Shown here piece after piece: positions 11,514-19,138 of a stretch of DNA of 64,000 nt. The translations under genes were made by a program, and so were the position numbers. The stretch spans positions 1-64,000 of the forward strand of contig JADZEK010000105.1 of NCBI GenBank assembly GCA_020850595.1, in the 5' to 3' direction. The stretch comes from Anaerolineales bacterium. Lineage in GTDB: Bacteria; Chloroflexota; Anaerolineae; Anaerolineales; UBA6663. The notes beneath the pieces were generated by a model. It saw only the letters and a program-made list of their open reading frames with translations. It was not told where the DNA came from and did no database searches. The first letter of the stretch is position 1, and the number at the start of each line of letters is the position of its first letter.

Positions 11514-12230
11514 TCAGCCACCCAGGCGGGCGGTCAGACCCGCCGTCGCATACACGATAAGTAGGGCCACGCTGTTGTTGACGGCGTGGATGAGGATGGG
11601 CAGCCACAGCGAGCGGCTGCGCTCGAGGGCCAGCGCGCACAGCGCCCCCAGGATGAAGCTGGAGGCGGCCACACCGGCGTTATCGAAATGGCCTAGCGCG
11701 AACAGCGCCGAGCTGAACAGCACCCGCGGCCACAGGCTCAGCCGTTCGGCCAGCCAGCCGTGCAGCAGGCCGCGAAAGTAAAGCTCCTCGGCCAGCGGCA
11801 CGAGCAGCCCGGCCCCTAGCAGCGTCAGGGCCAGGTTGAGGCCAAGCGGCCCAGGCGGAAGCATCAGGTCCAGGCGCGGCTGAAGCGAGGCGTCGCCCCC
11901 GCCCAGCAGGGCGTTGGCGGCCAGCGCCGCCAGCCCGCGCACCGGTAGCAGCAGCAGCGCCGCCAGCAGTGCCGGCCCAAGCCAACGCCAATCGAAGACG
12001 CGCAGCCCAAACGCCGCCCAGCCGCCGCGCCGCCTGGCCCCCAGCCAATAAGCCGCGCCAACGAAGCAGGCGACGTTGACGGCGTAGAGCGCCAGGCTGA
12101 GGGCCAGGCCGGCCTGCTCGAAGAGCAGCGCCACCGCCAGTGAGCCGGCCACGAACAGCCCAAAGCCGGCGGCCAGCAGCCAGACCAGCTCGAGCCACGG
12201 CTTCAGGCGCGCCAGCCCGGGCAAGGTCAC
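11514..12230 (-). CDS. CPBP-family intramembrane metalloprotease
   Basis: 238 residues, mostly membrane helices (about seven). The CPBP (CAAX protease and bacteriocin-processing) motifs are present: EELYFRG with E148, E149 and R153, FALGHF, and HAVNNS near the C-terminus, which supply the active-site Glu and metal-binding His residues. It begins 8 nt after the stop of holB, so the two are probably one transcript. Bacterial members cleave membrane-anchored substrates or act in maturation of secreted peptides; the substrate here is unknown. Confidence 0.88.
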   Translation of the reverse strand: MTLPGLARLKPWLELVWLLAAGFGLFVAGSLAVALLFEQAGLALSLALYAVNVACFVGAAYWLGARRRGGWAAFGLRVFDWRWLGPALLAALLLLPVRGLAALAANALLGGGDASLQPRLDLMLPPGPLGLNLALTLLGAGLLVPLAEELYFRGLLHGWLAERLSLWPRVLFSSALFALGHFDNAGVAASSFILGALCALALERSRSLWLPILIHAVNNSVALLIVYATAGLTARLGG

Positions 12231-12237
12231 GGCCCGC

Positions 12238-13233
12238 TCACACGCGGGGCCAATCGAGCAGGCACACTTCCAGGGCCAGCCGGGCGTTGGTGTTCTTCTC
12301 CAGCAACGCGCTCGTGCGCCGCAGCCCGGCCAGCACGGCGTGGGCCGCCGCGGGCGTCAGCGCCTGCGCCACGCGCTCTACCTCGGCTGCGCGGTCGGGG
12401 TTGGCGCGCGGCCCAGCCGCCCCGGCGGTCGCCAGCAGCACATCGCGCCAGAAGCCCAGCCACAGGTCGAGCACGCCCTGGATGCGTTCGGGGCCGTCCT
12501 TGCCTTCCTTGGCCAGCTTCTCGGCGTAGCTGAAGCGCGCCACGCGGCTGCCGGCCAGGAGCGCCTGCAAATCGTCAAGGCGCTGGGCGCGGGCGGGCAG
12601 CGCCTCGTCGTCGCCGTGGAGGGCCACGGCGTAGCCCAGCCGCCCCTGGGCCAGGTGCGCCAGCAGGTCGGCCCGCTCGGCGGGGGCCAGCCAGCGCTCG
12701 ATGAGCGCCGCGCGCACCTGGGCGTGCGGCAGCGGGCGCAGCGCCATCACCGCGCAGCGCGACACGATGGTCGGTAACAGGTCGTCGGCGCGCTCGGCCG
12801 TCAGCAGGATCACGGTCTGGCCGGGCGGCTCTTCCAGGGTTTTGAGAAAAGCGTTCTGGGCCATGCTGTTGGCGGCGTGAGCGTTCAGCACCAGCGCCAC
12901 GCGCCGCCGCGCCTCCATCGGCTTGAATTGCAGCGCGCCAATCGCCTCGCGCATGGCGTCCACGCTGATGAAGGCGTGGCGCGTCTTCTTGATCGGCGTC
13001 AGCGTGAACAGGTCGGGGTGGCTGCCGCGGGCGGTGAGTAGGCAGTGGCGGCACTGCCCACAGGGCGGGTCGGCGTGGGGGCACAGCAGGGCGCGGGCAA
13101 ACTGCGCCGCCAGCGTGCGCTTGCCCACCCCGGCCGCGCCGGTGAACAGGTAGGCGTGGCGCACCCGGTCGGCGGCCAGGTCGCGCCGCAGCATGTCCAC
13201 CGCCCACTGGTGGCCGATGATGTCCCAACTCAT
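12238..13233 (-). CDS. holB: DNA polymerase III subunit delta prime
   Basis: 331 residues. The clamp-loader AAA+ layout is clear: P-loop GAAGVGKRT at residues 32-40, a four-Cys zinc module (CPHADPPCGQCRHC, 51-64), the sensor/Walker B region with LKTLEEPP, and the SRC motif (TIVSRCAVMALRPL). It works in the clamp loader that opens the beta sliding clamp. The start is supported by a TAGAAT box at 13240-13245, only 6 nt before the ATG, suggesting leaderless translation. The CPBP protease gene follows 7 nt after its stop. Confidence 0.93.
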   Translation of the reverse strand: MSWDIIGHQWAVDMLRRDLAADRVRHAYLFTGAAGVGKRTLAAQFARALLCPHADPPCGQCRHCLLTARGSHPDLFTLTPIKKTRHAFISVDAMREAIGALQFKPMEARRRVALVLNAHAANSMAQNAFLKTLEEPPGQTVILLTAERADDLLPTIVSRCAVMALRPLPHAQVRAALIERWLAPAERADLLAHLAQGRLGYAVALHGDDEALPARAQRLDDLQALLAGSRVARFSYAEKLAKEGKDGPERIQGVLDLWLGFWRDVLLATAGAAGPRANPDRAAEVERVAQALTPAAAHAVLAGLRRTSALLEKNTNARLALEVCLLDWPRV

Positions 13234-13239
13234 GCGCTC

Positions 13240-13245
13240 ATTCTA
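13240..13245 (-). promoter_or_regulatory. -10 box of leaderless holB transcript
   Basis: On the minus strand TAGAAT is followed by GAGCGC and then the ATG at 13233; the 6-nt gap leaves no leader. Confidence 0.55.
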
Positions 13246-13315
13246 GCATGAGGCCCTCGCCGCCCAGCCTGCCATCCGGCTGACAATGGAGGGCGCGGCT
13301 GACAGCGGCGCCCGG

Positions 13316-13343
13316 TTGACGCCCGCGCCGCGTGGGCCATAAT
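13316..13343 (+). promoter_or_regulatory. Promoter of the DinB-like gene
   Basis: TTGACG (13316-13321), 16-nt spacer, CATAAT (13338-13343). Confidence 0.65.
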
Positions 13344-13379
13344 GGCCGCAGCGCTGCGCGCACACTTTGGAGGCCCTTC

Positions 13380-13859
13380 GTGAACCGCATCCTCACCGAT
13401 TACTGGCCGGTTTTCACCGAGTATCAGGCCATGCGCGGCCAAATGCTGGCGGTGCTCACCGACGCCGACCTGGCCTTCACCCCCGGCGGCGCGAACCTGC
13501 CGCTGGGCGCGCTCTGCCGCGAGATCGGCGAGACCGAGCACATCTACGTCGAGTCGTTCAAGACCCTGGCGACCGACTGGGCCTACCGCCACCCGGACCC
13601 CAGCATCGCCGGCAGCGTGGCGCGCCTGACGGCCTGGTACGCCGAGCTGGACGCTGAGTTGGCCGCCGTCATCGCTGCCTTCAGCGACGAGCAGTTGGCG
13701 ACTCAGCGCGTGCGGCGCGGGCCGAACTTTGCGCCGCCCATTGGCATCCACCTGGGCATCTACCAGGAGGCGCTGCTGATCTTCTACGGCAAGGCCAGCG
13801 TCTACCTCAAGGCGCTGGGCAAGCCGCTCTCCGACCAGCTGCGCGGCTGGATTGCCTGA
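13380..13859 (+). CDS. DinB-like four-helix protein
   Basis: 159 residues from a GTG at 13380, chosen because GGAGG lies 6 nt upstream; the frame is open further upstream but overlaps the promoter. The pattern (LGALCREIGETEHIYVESF, then a second helix pair with IHLGIYQEALLIFYGK) fits the DinB/YfiT metal-binding four-helix bundle. At least two candidate His ligands are visible (ETEHIY and GIHLG). Many family members are thiol transferases or damage-induced proteins of unknown role. A terminator overlaps its stop codon. Confidence 0.75.
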   Translation: MNRILTDYWPVFTEYQAMRGQMLAVLTDADLAFTPGGANLPLGALCREIGETEHIYVESFKTLATDWAYRHPDPSIAGSVARLTAWYAELDAELAAVIAAFSDEQLATQRVRRGPNFAPPIGIHLGIYQEALLIFYGKASVYLKALGKPLSDQLRGWIA

Positions 13860-13878
13860 CGCGGCCGCGCGCTTTTTT
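13841..13878 (+). terminator. Terminator of the DinB-like gene
   Basis: GCGCGGC (13841-13847) pairs with GCCGCGC (13864-13870) and is followed by GC and six T. Confidence 0.7.
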
Positions 13879-13897
13879 CGCGTCCTTTCGGCGCCTA

Positions 13898-13926
13898 TTG
13901 TCAAACCGCCGCTCCCCGGCTATAAT
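13898..13926 (+). promoter_or_regulatory. Promoter of tRNA-Val and probably thrS
   Basis: TTGTCA (13898-13903), 17-nt spacer, TATAAT (13921-13926). It is the only good promoter seen between the DinB-like gene and thrS. Confidence 0.8.
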
Positions 13927-13938
13927 TTCGGCTCACGC

Positions 13939-14015
13939 GGGCACTTAGCTCAGTTGGTTAGAGCATCGCGTTGACATCGCGAAGGTCGGAGGTTCGAGCC
14001 CTCTAGTGCCCACCA
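13939..14015 (+). tRNA. tRNA-Val (anticodon GAC), CCA encoded
   Basis: Complete cloverleaf: acceptor GGGCACT/AGTGCCC, D-arm GCTC/GAGC, anticodon stem TCGCG/CGCGA around loop TTGACAT (anticodon GAC), T-arm GGAGG/CCTCT with one G-U pair and loop TTCGAGC, discriminator A, encoded CCA at 14013-14015. The 5' end lies 12 nt after the -10 box. Confidence 0.96.
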
Positions 14016-14040
14016 ACCACATACCCCCACACCGCGACGA

Positions 14041-14290
14041 CCGGGACGAGTAGGCGGCAGCGTGCGCCAGGGAGGCCGGGCCAACGACTGCAAGCCGGGC
14101 CGGCACCACCCCGCCGAAAACCACCCGCGAGCGTAAACCTGAAGGCGCTTTTACGCCCTAAGGCCCACGGGCCGGCCCGTTACAGCCGACAAAGAGCGCG
14201 CGGCCGGCAGCGGTCGCGCGGAACCTGGGTGGAACCGCGGAGACAGCGTCTCACGCCCCATAACGAGCTGGGGGTGAGGCGTTTGTGTTT
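14041..14290 (+). promoter_or_regulatory. T-box riboswitch of thrS, Thr specifier ACC
   Basis: The T-box itself, TGGGTGGAACCGCG, is at 14226-14239; its UGGA would read a tRNA with discriminator U. Stem I: base CGGG (14042-14045) pairs with CCCG (14124-14127); AGTA (14049-14052) lies opposite the specifier loop; GGCGG (14053-14057) pairs with CCGCC (14111-14115); the loop then reads GAAA, ACC, A, so the specifier codon is ACC (threonine) at 14120-14122. Stem III is GCGTAAA (14131-14137) with TTTACGC (14150-14156). The terminator is CGTCTCAC (14247-14254) plus CCCC pairing with GGGG plus GTGAGGCG (to 14281), then TTTGTGTTT. Uncharged tRNA-Thr should favour read-through into thrS. Confidence 0.93.
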
Positions 14291-14302
14291 AAGGAGATCG
14301 GA

Positions 14303-16087
14303 ATGCCCGACCAACCCGTCCGCTATGAAGACACGGAGCTTTACCGCATTCGCCACTCGGCCGCACACGTGATGGCCCAGGCGGTGGCGGAGCTTTTCCC
14401 CGGCCAGGCCAAAATCGCCATCGGCCCGCCCATCGCCGACGGCTTTTACTACGACTTCGATCTGCCGCGCGCGCTCACGCCCGATGATTTGCAGGCCATC
14501 GAGAAGCGCATGCGCCAGATCATCGGCGGGCGGCATCCGTTCGTGCGCCGCGAGGTGAGCGCTGAGCAGGCCCGCGCCCAGTTCGCCGGGCAGCCCTACA
14601 AGCTGGAGCTGATTGACGGGCTGGAAAAGGGCGGCCTGGATGAGTACGGCCAGCCGCTCTCCGCGCCGCCGGTCATCTCGTTCTACACGCACGACACGTT
14701 TACCGACCTGTGCCGCGGCCCGCACGTGGAAGACACGGGCAAGATCAACCCGCAGGCCTTCAAGCTGTTGAACGTAGCGGGGGCGTACTGGCGCGGCGAC
14801 GCCAATCGCCCGCAGCTCCAGCGCATCTATGGCACGGCCTGGAAGACGCCCAAGGAGCTGGAGCACTACCTATGGCAGATCGAAGAGGCCAAGAAGCGCG
14901 ACCACCGCAAGCTGGGCAAGGAGCTGGGGCTGTTCTACTTCGCCGACGCCGTCGGCCCCGGCCTGCCGCTCTTCGCGCCCAAGGGTGAAATGCTGCGCCA
15001 CCTGATGGAAAGCTACGTGCGCGAGGCCCAGACGCGCTACGGGTACAGCCACGTTTGGACCGGCCACCTGGTGAAGGAGGACCTGTACCGGCGCTCGGGG
15101 CACTACGACAACTACAAAGAGGCGATGTTCCCGCCCATGGAAGATGAGGGCACCACCTTCCGGCTCAAGCCCATGAACTGCCCGAGCCACATGACGCTCT
15201 ATAACGAGATGGGCCAGCACTCGTACCGCGACCTGCCGCTGCGCTTCGCCGAGTTCGCCACGCTCTACCGCTACGAGAAGACCGGCGAGTTGAGCGGCCT
15301 GACGCGCGTGCGCTCGCTGACGCAGGACGACTGCCACATCTTCTGCCGGCCAGACCAGATTCAGGCCGAGTTCAGCCTGTGCCTGCAGCTCATCCGCGAG
15401 GTGCTGGCGCGCTACGAGTTCACTGACTACCGCGTGCGCCTGAGCCTGAAGGGCGACGCCGGCAAGTACGTGGCCGACGACGAGAAGTGGACGCAGGCCA
15501 CCAACGCCCTGCGCGCCGCGCTGGACGCCAACGGCGTGCAGTACGACGCGGTGGAAGGCGAGGCCGCCTTCTACGGCCCCAAGGCCGACTTTTTGGCCAA
15601 GGACGTGCTCGGCCGCGAGTGGCAGTTGAGCACCATCCAGGTGGATTTCATCCAGCCGGCGCGCCTGGGCTGCGAGTATGTGGGCGAGGACGGCCAGCCG
15701 CACACGCCCGTACTGCTGCACCGCGCCGTCACCGGCTCCACCGAGCGCTTCTTGGGCGTGCTGATCGAGCACTTCGCCGGCGCGTTCCCGCTCTGGCTCG
15801 CCCCGGTGCAGGCGGTGCTCATCCCCATCGCCGACCGGCACGTCGCCTACGCCCAGCAGGTGGCCGCGCAACTCAGCGCCGCCGGCCTGCGCGTGGAGGT
15901 AGACGAGCGCGGCGAGCGGATGCAGGCCAAGATCCGCGAGGCGCAACTGCAAAAGGTGCCGTTCATGCTCGTCGTCGGCGACAAGGAGGCCGAGGCGGGG
16001 GCCGTGAGCGTGCGGCGGCGCTCCGGGGAGGACCTGAAGGCCATGCCGCTGGAGGCGTTCATCGCGCTGGCGCAGGGCGAACTGTAG
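14303..16087 (+). CDS. thrS: Threonine--tRNA ligase
   Basis: 594 residues from ATG 14303, with AAGGAG 6 nt upstream; a GTG at 14285 lies in the terminator T-run and is rejected. Charges tRNA-Thr. Seen in order: the editing domain with RHSAAHVMAQAV and the Tyr/Phe-rich GFYYDFD; the class II catalytic core with MKPMNCPSHM (zinc Cys) and RYEKTGELSGLTRVR (motif 2); a late motif 3 region near TGSTERFLGVLIEH; and the anticodon-binding domain (about 490-590). The protein begins directly at the editing domain, so the N-terminal TGS domain (about 60 residues in the E. coli enzyme) is missing. Controlled by the upstream T-box. Confidence 0.97.
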   Translation: MPDQPVRYEDTELYRIRHSAAHVMAQAVAELFPGQAKIAIGPPIADGFYYDFDLPRALTPDDLQAIEKRMRQIIGGRHPFVRREVSAEQARAQFAGQPYKLELIDGLEKGGLDEYGQPLSAPPVISFYTHDTFTDLCRGPHVEDTGKINPQAFKLLNVAGAYWRGDANRPQLQRIYGTAWKTPKELEHYLWQIEEAKKRDHRKLGKELGLFYFADAVGPGLPLFAPKGEMLRHLMESYVREAQTRYGYSHVWTGHLVKEDLYRRSGHYDNYKEAMFPPMEDEGTTFRLKPMNCPSHMTLYNEMGQHSYRDLPLRFAEFATLYRYEKTGELSGLTRVRSLTQDDCHIFCRPDQIQAEFSLCLQLIREVLARYEFTDYRVRLSLKGDAGKYVADDEKWTQATNALRAALDANGVQYDAVEGEAAFYGPKADFLAKDVLGREWQLSTIQVDFIQPARLGCEYVGEDGQPHTPVLLHRAVTGSTERFLGVLIEHFAGAFPLWLAPVQAVLIPIADRHVAYAQQVAAQLSAAGLRVEVDERGERMQAKIREAQLQKVPFMLVVGDKEAEAGAVSVRRRSGEDLKAMPLEAFIALAQGEL

Positions 16088-16103
16088 CCTGGCAACCCGA
16101 GGC

Positions 16104-16138
16104 GGCGTGGGGTGTCCGTGAGCGTGACGCCCCACGCC
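16104..16138 (+). terminator. Terminator-like hairpin after thrS
   Basis: GGCGTGGGGTGT (16104-16115) pairs with ACGCCCCACGCC (16127-16138) with one wobble pair. There is no T-run. Confidence 0.45.
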
Positions 16139-16181
16139 ACCTAGCCGTCAGCCGGGCGGCGACTGCGCGTCAGCCGCAAAC

Positions 16182-16210
16182 TTGACCCTGACGGTCAGCT
16201 TAGCTATGAT
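16182..16210 (+). promoter_or_regulatory. Promoter of the Lys-rich protein gene
   Basis: TTGACC (16182-16187), 17-nt spacer, TATGAT (16205-16210). Confidence 0.7.
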
Positions 16211-16254
16211 CTAGCCCATCATCCCAAGCCGTTGCTAGCTCTCAGGAGACCCCC

Positions 16255-17187
16255 ATGGCCGATCCGACCTTGAAAACCGCGCTCGCCGACCCCAAACTGC
16301 GGCCCCTGGTGCTGGCGTGGGCGCAGCGCACGCACATCCTCGACGAAGTGGAATTTATCGTGGATATGCTCCAAAAGAAGGAAGCGCGGCAGATCTACCG
16401 GGACTATATTGCCGACGGCGCGCCCAAGAGCATCAACCTGGGCGGGAAGGATCTTCAGCCCGCGCGCGACCTGGTGGCGAAGGGCAAGTTCAAGCCGACC
16501 GAGTTGCGCACCCTCCTGGTTGACCTGACGCAAAAACAATTTAGCTGGATTCAGTTGGGCACCTTCGCGACGGGCAACAACAGCTTCCTGACCTCCCCGG
16601 AATACAAGGCCCACCTGACGGCCGGGGTTACCCGCGACCCCAAGGTCGCCGCGGCCCTCACCAGCCTGAACCTGTCGTCGGCCAAAGCCAAGACCATCGA
16701 GCCATTCATCACCACCTACCTCAAGGCCCGCACGGTGTCTGACGCCCACGCGGCCTACGTGGGCATGCAGAAGATCGCCCCCAAAGCCAAGGTAGATGTG
16801 GCCCTAACCGCCGCCGGCAAGCCTGCGGCCGACGTGGTGCGCGCATACGCCGTCATCGCCGAAAAGGAAAAGAACGAGGCGTTGGGGGCCGCCCAGGCCA
16901 AGCAGGCCGAAAAGCTCGTGGCGTCCATCAAGACCGAGCAGACCGCCGCCAAGAGCTACCTGACCAGCGCCCTGTCCGCGCTGAAATCCAAGGGCAAGCC
17001 CAAGGACCCAATTGAGATCACGCGCATGTTCAACTCCGGTCGGATGCGCGTTGAAAAGGCCACGAACGTCTACGTCAAGGCCGTCCGGCTCGACAAGGGC
17101 TTCGCAGCCAAATTCCCGACCCTGGCCGCAGACAAGAAGCAGATTGACGAGGACTGGGCCGCCTACCGCAAGGCGCTGGGCAAGTAA
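16255..17187 (+). CDS. Unrecognised Lys-rich helical protein
   Basis: 310 residues, ATG with CAGGAGA upstream. I do not recognise the family. It has no signal peptide, no membrane helix and no Cys. It is rich in Lys and Ala, and the middle and C-terminal parts read as long helices (VRAYAVIAEKEKNEALG, AKQAEKLVASIKTEQT). The N-terminal 60 residues contain an acidic, possibly helical start (HILDEVEFIVDMLQKKEAR). It has its own promoter and a strong terminator, so it is a single-gene unit. The high Lys content would suit nucleic-acid or polyanion binding, but nothing in the sequence proves this. Confidence 0.7.
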   Translation: MADPTLKTALADPKLRPLVLAWAQRTHILDEVEFIVDMLQKKEARQIYRDYIADGAPKSINLGGKDLQPARDLVAKGKFKPTELRTLLVDLTQKQFSWIQLGTFATGNNSFLTSPEYKAHLTAGVTRDPKVAAALTSLNLSSAKAKTIEPFITTYLKARTVSDAHAAYVGMQKIAPKAKVDVALTAAGKPAADVVRAYAVIAEKEKNEALGAAQAKQAEKLVASIKTEQTAAKSYLTSALSALKSKGKPKDPIEITRMFNSGRMRVEKATNVYVKAVRLDKGFAAKFPTLAADKKQIDEDWAAYRKALGK

Positions 17188-17199
17188 CAGACACCGAGG

Positions 17200-17232
17200 C
17201 CGCCCGCCGGGGCAGACCGGCGGGCGGTTTTT
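17200..17232 (+). terminator. Terminator of the Lys-rich protein gene
   Basis: CCGCCCGCCGG (17200-17210) pairs perfectly with 17217-17227 and is followed by TTTTT. Confidence 0.92.
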
Positions 17233-17265
17233 CGTCTTTGCCAGGCAAACCGCGGCCTTTAATTG

Positions 17266-17294
17266 TTGACATTTGTTCTAGTCTCGCGTATCAT
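17266..17294 (+). promoter_or_regulatory. ssb promoter with embedded LexA-like half
   Basis: TTGACA (17266-17271), 17-nt spacer, TATCAT (17289-17294). The segment ACATTTGTTC at 17269-17278 overlaps the -35 box and spacer and matches the ACAYTTGTTC seen in the recA operator candidate. Confidence 0.8.
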
Positions 17295-17303
17295 TGAGCC
17301 TGC

Positions 17304-17361
17304 ATCAGCAGTATCGGGCATTGAGATTCGCTCAATACCTACCTACTGTGCTACTGCTGAT
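17304..17361 (+). promoter_or_regulatory. Structured leader of ssb
   Basis: ATCAGCAGTA (17304-17313) pairs perfectly with TACTGCTGAT (17352-17361). Nested inside is ATTGAG (17320-17325) with CTCAAT (17331-17336), loop ATTCG. The outer stem ends right before the ribosome site AAGAGG (17362-17367), and the predicted transcript start is at about 17301. Confidence 0.65.
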
Positions 17362-17372
17362 AAGAGGCCCGC

Positions 17373-17789
17373 ATGTACCACAAAATCCTCCTCGTTGGCA
17401 ACCTCGGGCGCGACCCGGAGATGCGCTATCTGACCTCCGGCGCGGCGGTCACCAATTTCTCCATGGCGACCAGTGAAAAATGGACCGGCCAAGACGGTAC
17501 GCAGCAAGAGCGCACCATCTGGTGGCGCGTCTCCGTCTTCGGCAAGACCGGCGAGGCCTGCAACGAGTACCTGAAGAAAGGCTCCAAGGTCCTGGTCGAG
17601 GGCCGCATGAACGCCGACGCCAAGGGCAACCCACGCGTCTACAAGCGCAACGACGGCGAAGCCGCGGCCTCCTTCGAGGTCACGGCCCTGACCGTCAAGT
17701 TCCTGAGCAGCCGCGGCGAGAGCAGCGGCCAGGGCGGCCCCGGCGTGATGGAGCACGACCCGGCCGACGAAGCCGAAATCCCCTTCTAA
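17373..17789 (+). CDS. ssb: Single-stranded DNA-binding protein
   Basis: 138 residues. The OB-fold begins at once (MYHKILLVGNLGRDPEMRYL) and contains FSMATSEKW, TIWWRVSVFGKTGEA and YLKKGSKVLVEGRM, all standard bacterial SSB elements. The linker is unusually short (about 20 residues) and the C-terminal tip ends DEAEIPF, the acidic peptide that recruits repair and replication proteins. It coats single-stranded DNA during replication and repair. Strong promoter and a structured leader upstream; a hairpin with a weak T-run downstream partly separates it from the DUF3467-translin group. Confidence 0.97.
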   Translation: MYHKILLVGNLGRDPEMRYLTSGAAVTNFSMATSEKWTGQDGTQQERTIWWRVSVFGKTGEACNEYLKKGSKVLVEGRMNADAKGNPRVYKRNDGEAAASFEVTALTVKFLSSRGESSGQGGPGVMEHDPADEAEIPF

Positions 17790-17813
17790 AGCGCCCGCGC
17801 ATGTTAACTGCCG

Positions 17814-17856
17814 ACAGCCGTCGTCTGGCCCCTGCCCGGGCTGACGACGGCTGTTT
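17814..17856 (+). terminator. Hairpin after ssb, weak terminator
   Basis: ACAGCCGTCGTC (17814-17825) pairs perfectly with 17843-17854, followed by only TTTG. Read-through into the DUF3467 gene is likely. Confidence 0.6.
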
Positions 17857-17883
17857 GCGCTCAGCCCGTTGGGAGAGCTGCTG

Positions 17884-18243
17884 ATGACCGCTGAGACCCC
17901 GCCCACGCCGCCCGCCGAGGGAGCGCCGCCCGGCAAACCCGCCGAAGGGCCGCCCGCCGCCCCCGCCACTATTCCGCTCGAACTGCCCGCCAACCTGGAG
18001 CCGGCCTACAGCAACTTCGCGCTCATCAGCCACTCACCGTCGGAGTTCATCTTCGACTTCGCCCGCGCCCTGCCCAGCCAGCGCGCCCGCGTGGTCACCC
18101 GGCTGGTGATGACGCCCCTCAACGCCAAGCTGCTGCTGCGCGCCCTGGCCGACAACCTGGCGCGCTACGAGGCCCAACACGGGGAGGTCGTCGTGCCGAC
18201 CCACCTGGCCGATCAACTCTTTAAGCCGCCCAAGCCGGAGTAA
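17884..18243 (+). CDS. DUF3467 protein
   Basis: 119 residues from ATG 17884, with GGGAGAG upstream; an upstream non-ATG start is less likely. The first 40 residues are Pro/Ala-rich and probably disordered. The DUF3467 core covers about 45-108: EPAYSNFALISHSPSEFIFDFA, then ARVVTRLVMTPLNAKLLLRAL and an amphipathic helix. The family is small, widespread and of unknown function. The translin gene starts 5 nt after its stop, so the two are co-expressed. Confidence 0.88.
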   Translation: MTAETPPTPPAEGAPPGKPAEGPPAAPATIPLELPANLEPAYSNFALISHSPSEFIFDFARALPSQRARVVTRLVMTPLNAKLLLRALADNLARYEAQHGEVVVPTHLADQLFKPPKPE

Positions 18244-18248
18244 CCCGC

Positions 18249-18896
18249 ATGGACCAACTCGACGCCATCGCCGACGCCATCCGCGCCAACTTCACCGCTA
18301 AAAACGCCGCCCGCGACGCCGCCCTGGAGCGCTCGCGCACGCTCATCCGCCACTGCGCCAACGCCATTCGCGCCATCCACCGCGACGAGCGCGCCCTGGC
18401 CCGCGAGCACATTGCCGCCGCGGGCGAAATCACCGCCGCCATCCGCGCCGACCTGGCCGCCTGGCCCGACCTCTACCACGCGGGCTACACGCAAGACGCG
18501 CTCAAGGAGTTCGCCGAGGCCAACATCGTCTACGCCCTGGTGGGCAACGAACCGCTGCCCACGCCCGAGGCCATCAACGTGGAATACGCCGCCTACCTGA
18601 ACGGCCTGGGCGAGGCAGCCGGTGAGCTGCGCCGCCGCTGCCTCGACATCATCCGCCACGCGCACAGCGACGAGGCCGAGCGCCTGCTGGCCGCCATGGA
18701 CGACATCTACTCGCTGCTCGTCACCGTGGACTACCCCGACGCCATCACCGGCGGGCTGCGCCGCACCACCGACCTGGTGCGCGGCGTCACCGAGCGCACG
18801 CGCGGCGACATCACCACCAGCCTGCGGCAATACCAGCTCCAGCAAGCCCTGCGCAATTCCGGCCGCCCCAGCGCCAATGACGAGGGCGCCGGCTAA
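18249..18896 (+). CDS. Translin-family nucleic-acid-binding protein
   Basis: 215 residues, all helical. It matches the translin/Trax family: KEFAEANIVYALVGN, YLNGLGEAAGELRRRCLDIIR, and the C-terminal block DYPDAITGGLRRTTDLVRGVTERTRGD (quoted here in pieces of the same stretch, 18735-18815). Family members form octameric barrels that bind single-stranded RNA or DNA; Trax-like members use clustered acidic residues as an RNase. Glu residues in the EFAEA and GEL segments sit where such residues are expected, but activity is not established. Gene order: DUF3467 5 nt upstream; its TAA overlaps the ATG of the next gene by one base (TAATG), implying translational coupling. Confidence 0.88.
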   Translation: MDQLDAIADAIRANFTAKNAARDAALERSRTLIRHCANAIRAIHRDERALAREHIAAAGEITAAIRADLAAWPDLYHAGYTQDALKEFAEANIVYALVGNEPLPTPEAINVEYAAYLNGLGEAAGELRRRCLDIIRHAHSDEAERLLAAMDDIYSLLVTVDYPDAITGGLRRTTDLVRGVTERTRGDITTSLRQYQLQQALRNSGRPSANDEGAG

Positions 18897-19138
18897 TGGC
18901 CCCGCGGGTGGTGCGCGCCAGCGAGATCGGCGAATACGTCTTCTGTCACCGCGCCTGGTGGCTGCGCCACGTGCAGGGCTACGCCTCGGCCAACACGCGC
19001 CAACTAGAGGCCGGCGCCGCCACCCACGCGCGCCACGGCCGCCTCGTCGGCCTCAGCCAGGGCCTGAGTGTGCTGGCCGGGCTGCTGCTCCTCGCCGCCC
19101 TCGTGGCCGCCGCCCTCTTGTTGGCCTCCTATTTCTGA
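18896..19138 (+). CDS. N-terminal part of a membrane-anchored Cas4-like nuclease
   Basis: 80 residues, translationally coupled to translin. Residues 7-48 read as the start of a Cas4/Dna2-type PD-(D/E)XK nuclease: ASEIGEYVFCHRAWWL with the iron-sulfur Cys at 17, and LEAGAATHARHG with the active-site-type His at 44. Instead of the catalytic strands that normally follow, the chain runs into a membrane helix (about 54-78) and ends. The rest of the nuclease is encoded at 19191-19715. Together they supply one plus three Cys and the H-D-E-K residues. The two are in different frames, separated by a 52-nt low-complexity spacer. Confidence 0.75.
   Translation: MAPRVVRASEIGEYVFCHRAWWLRHVQGYASANTRQLEAGAATHARHGRLVGLSQGLSVLAGLLLLAALVAAALLLASYF

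Noticed and set aside
14285..14302. GTG start for thrS at 14285
   Set aside because: Lies in the T-run of the T-box terminator; the ATG at 14303 has a good ribosome site.
17293..17336. Alternative pairing of ATTGAG at 17293 with CTCAAT at 17331 as a switch
   Set aside because: The upstream ATTGAG overlaps the -10 box and should not be transcribed.
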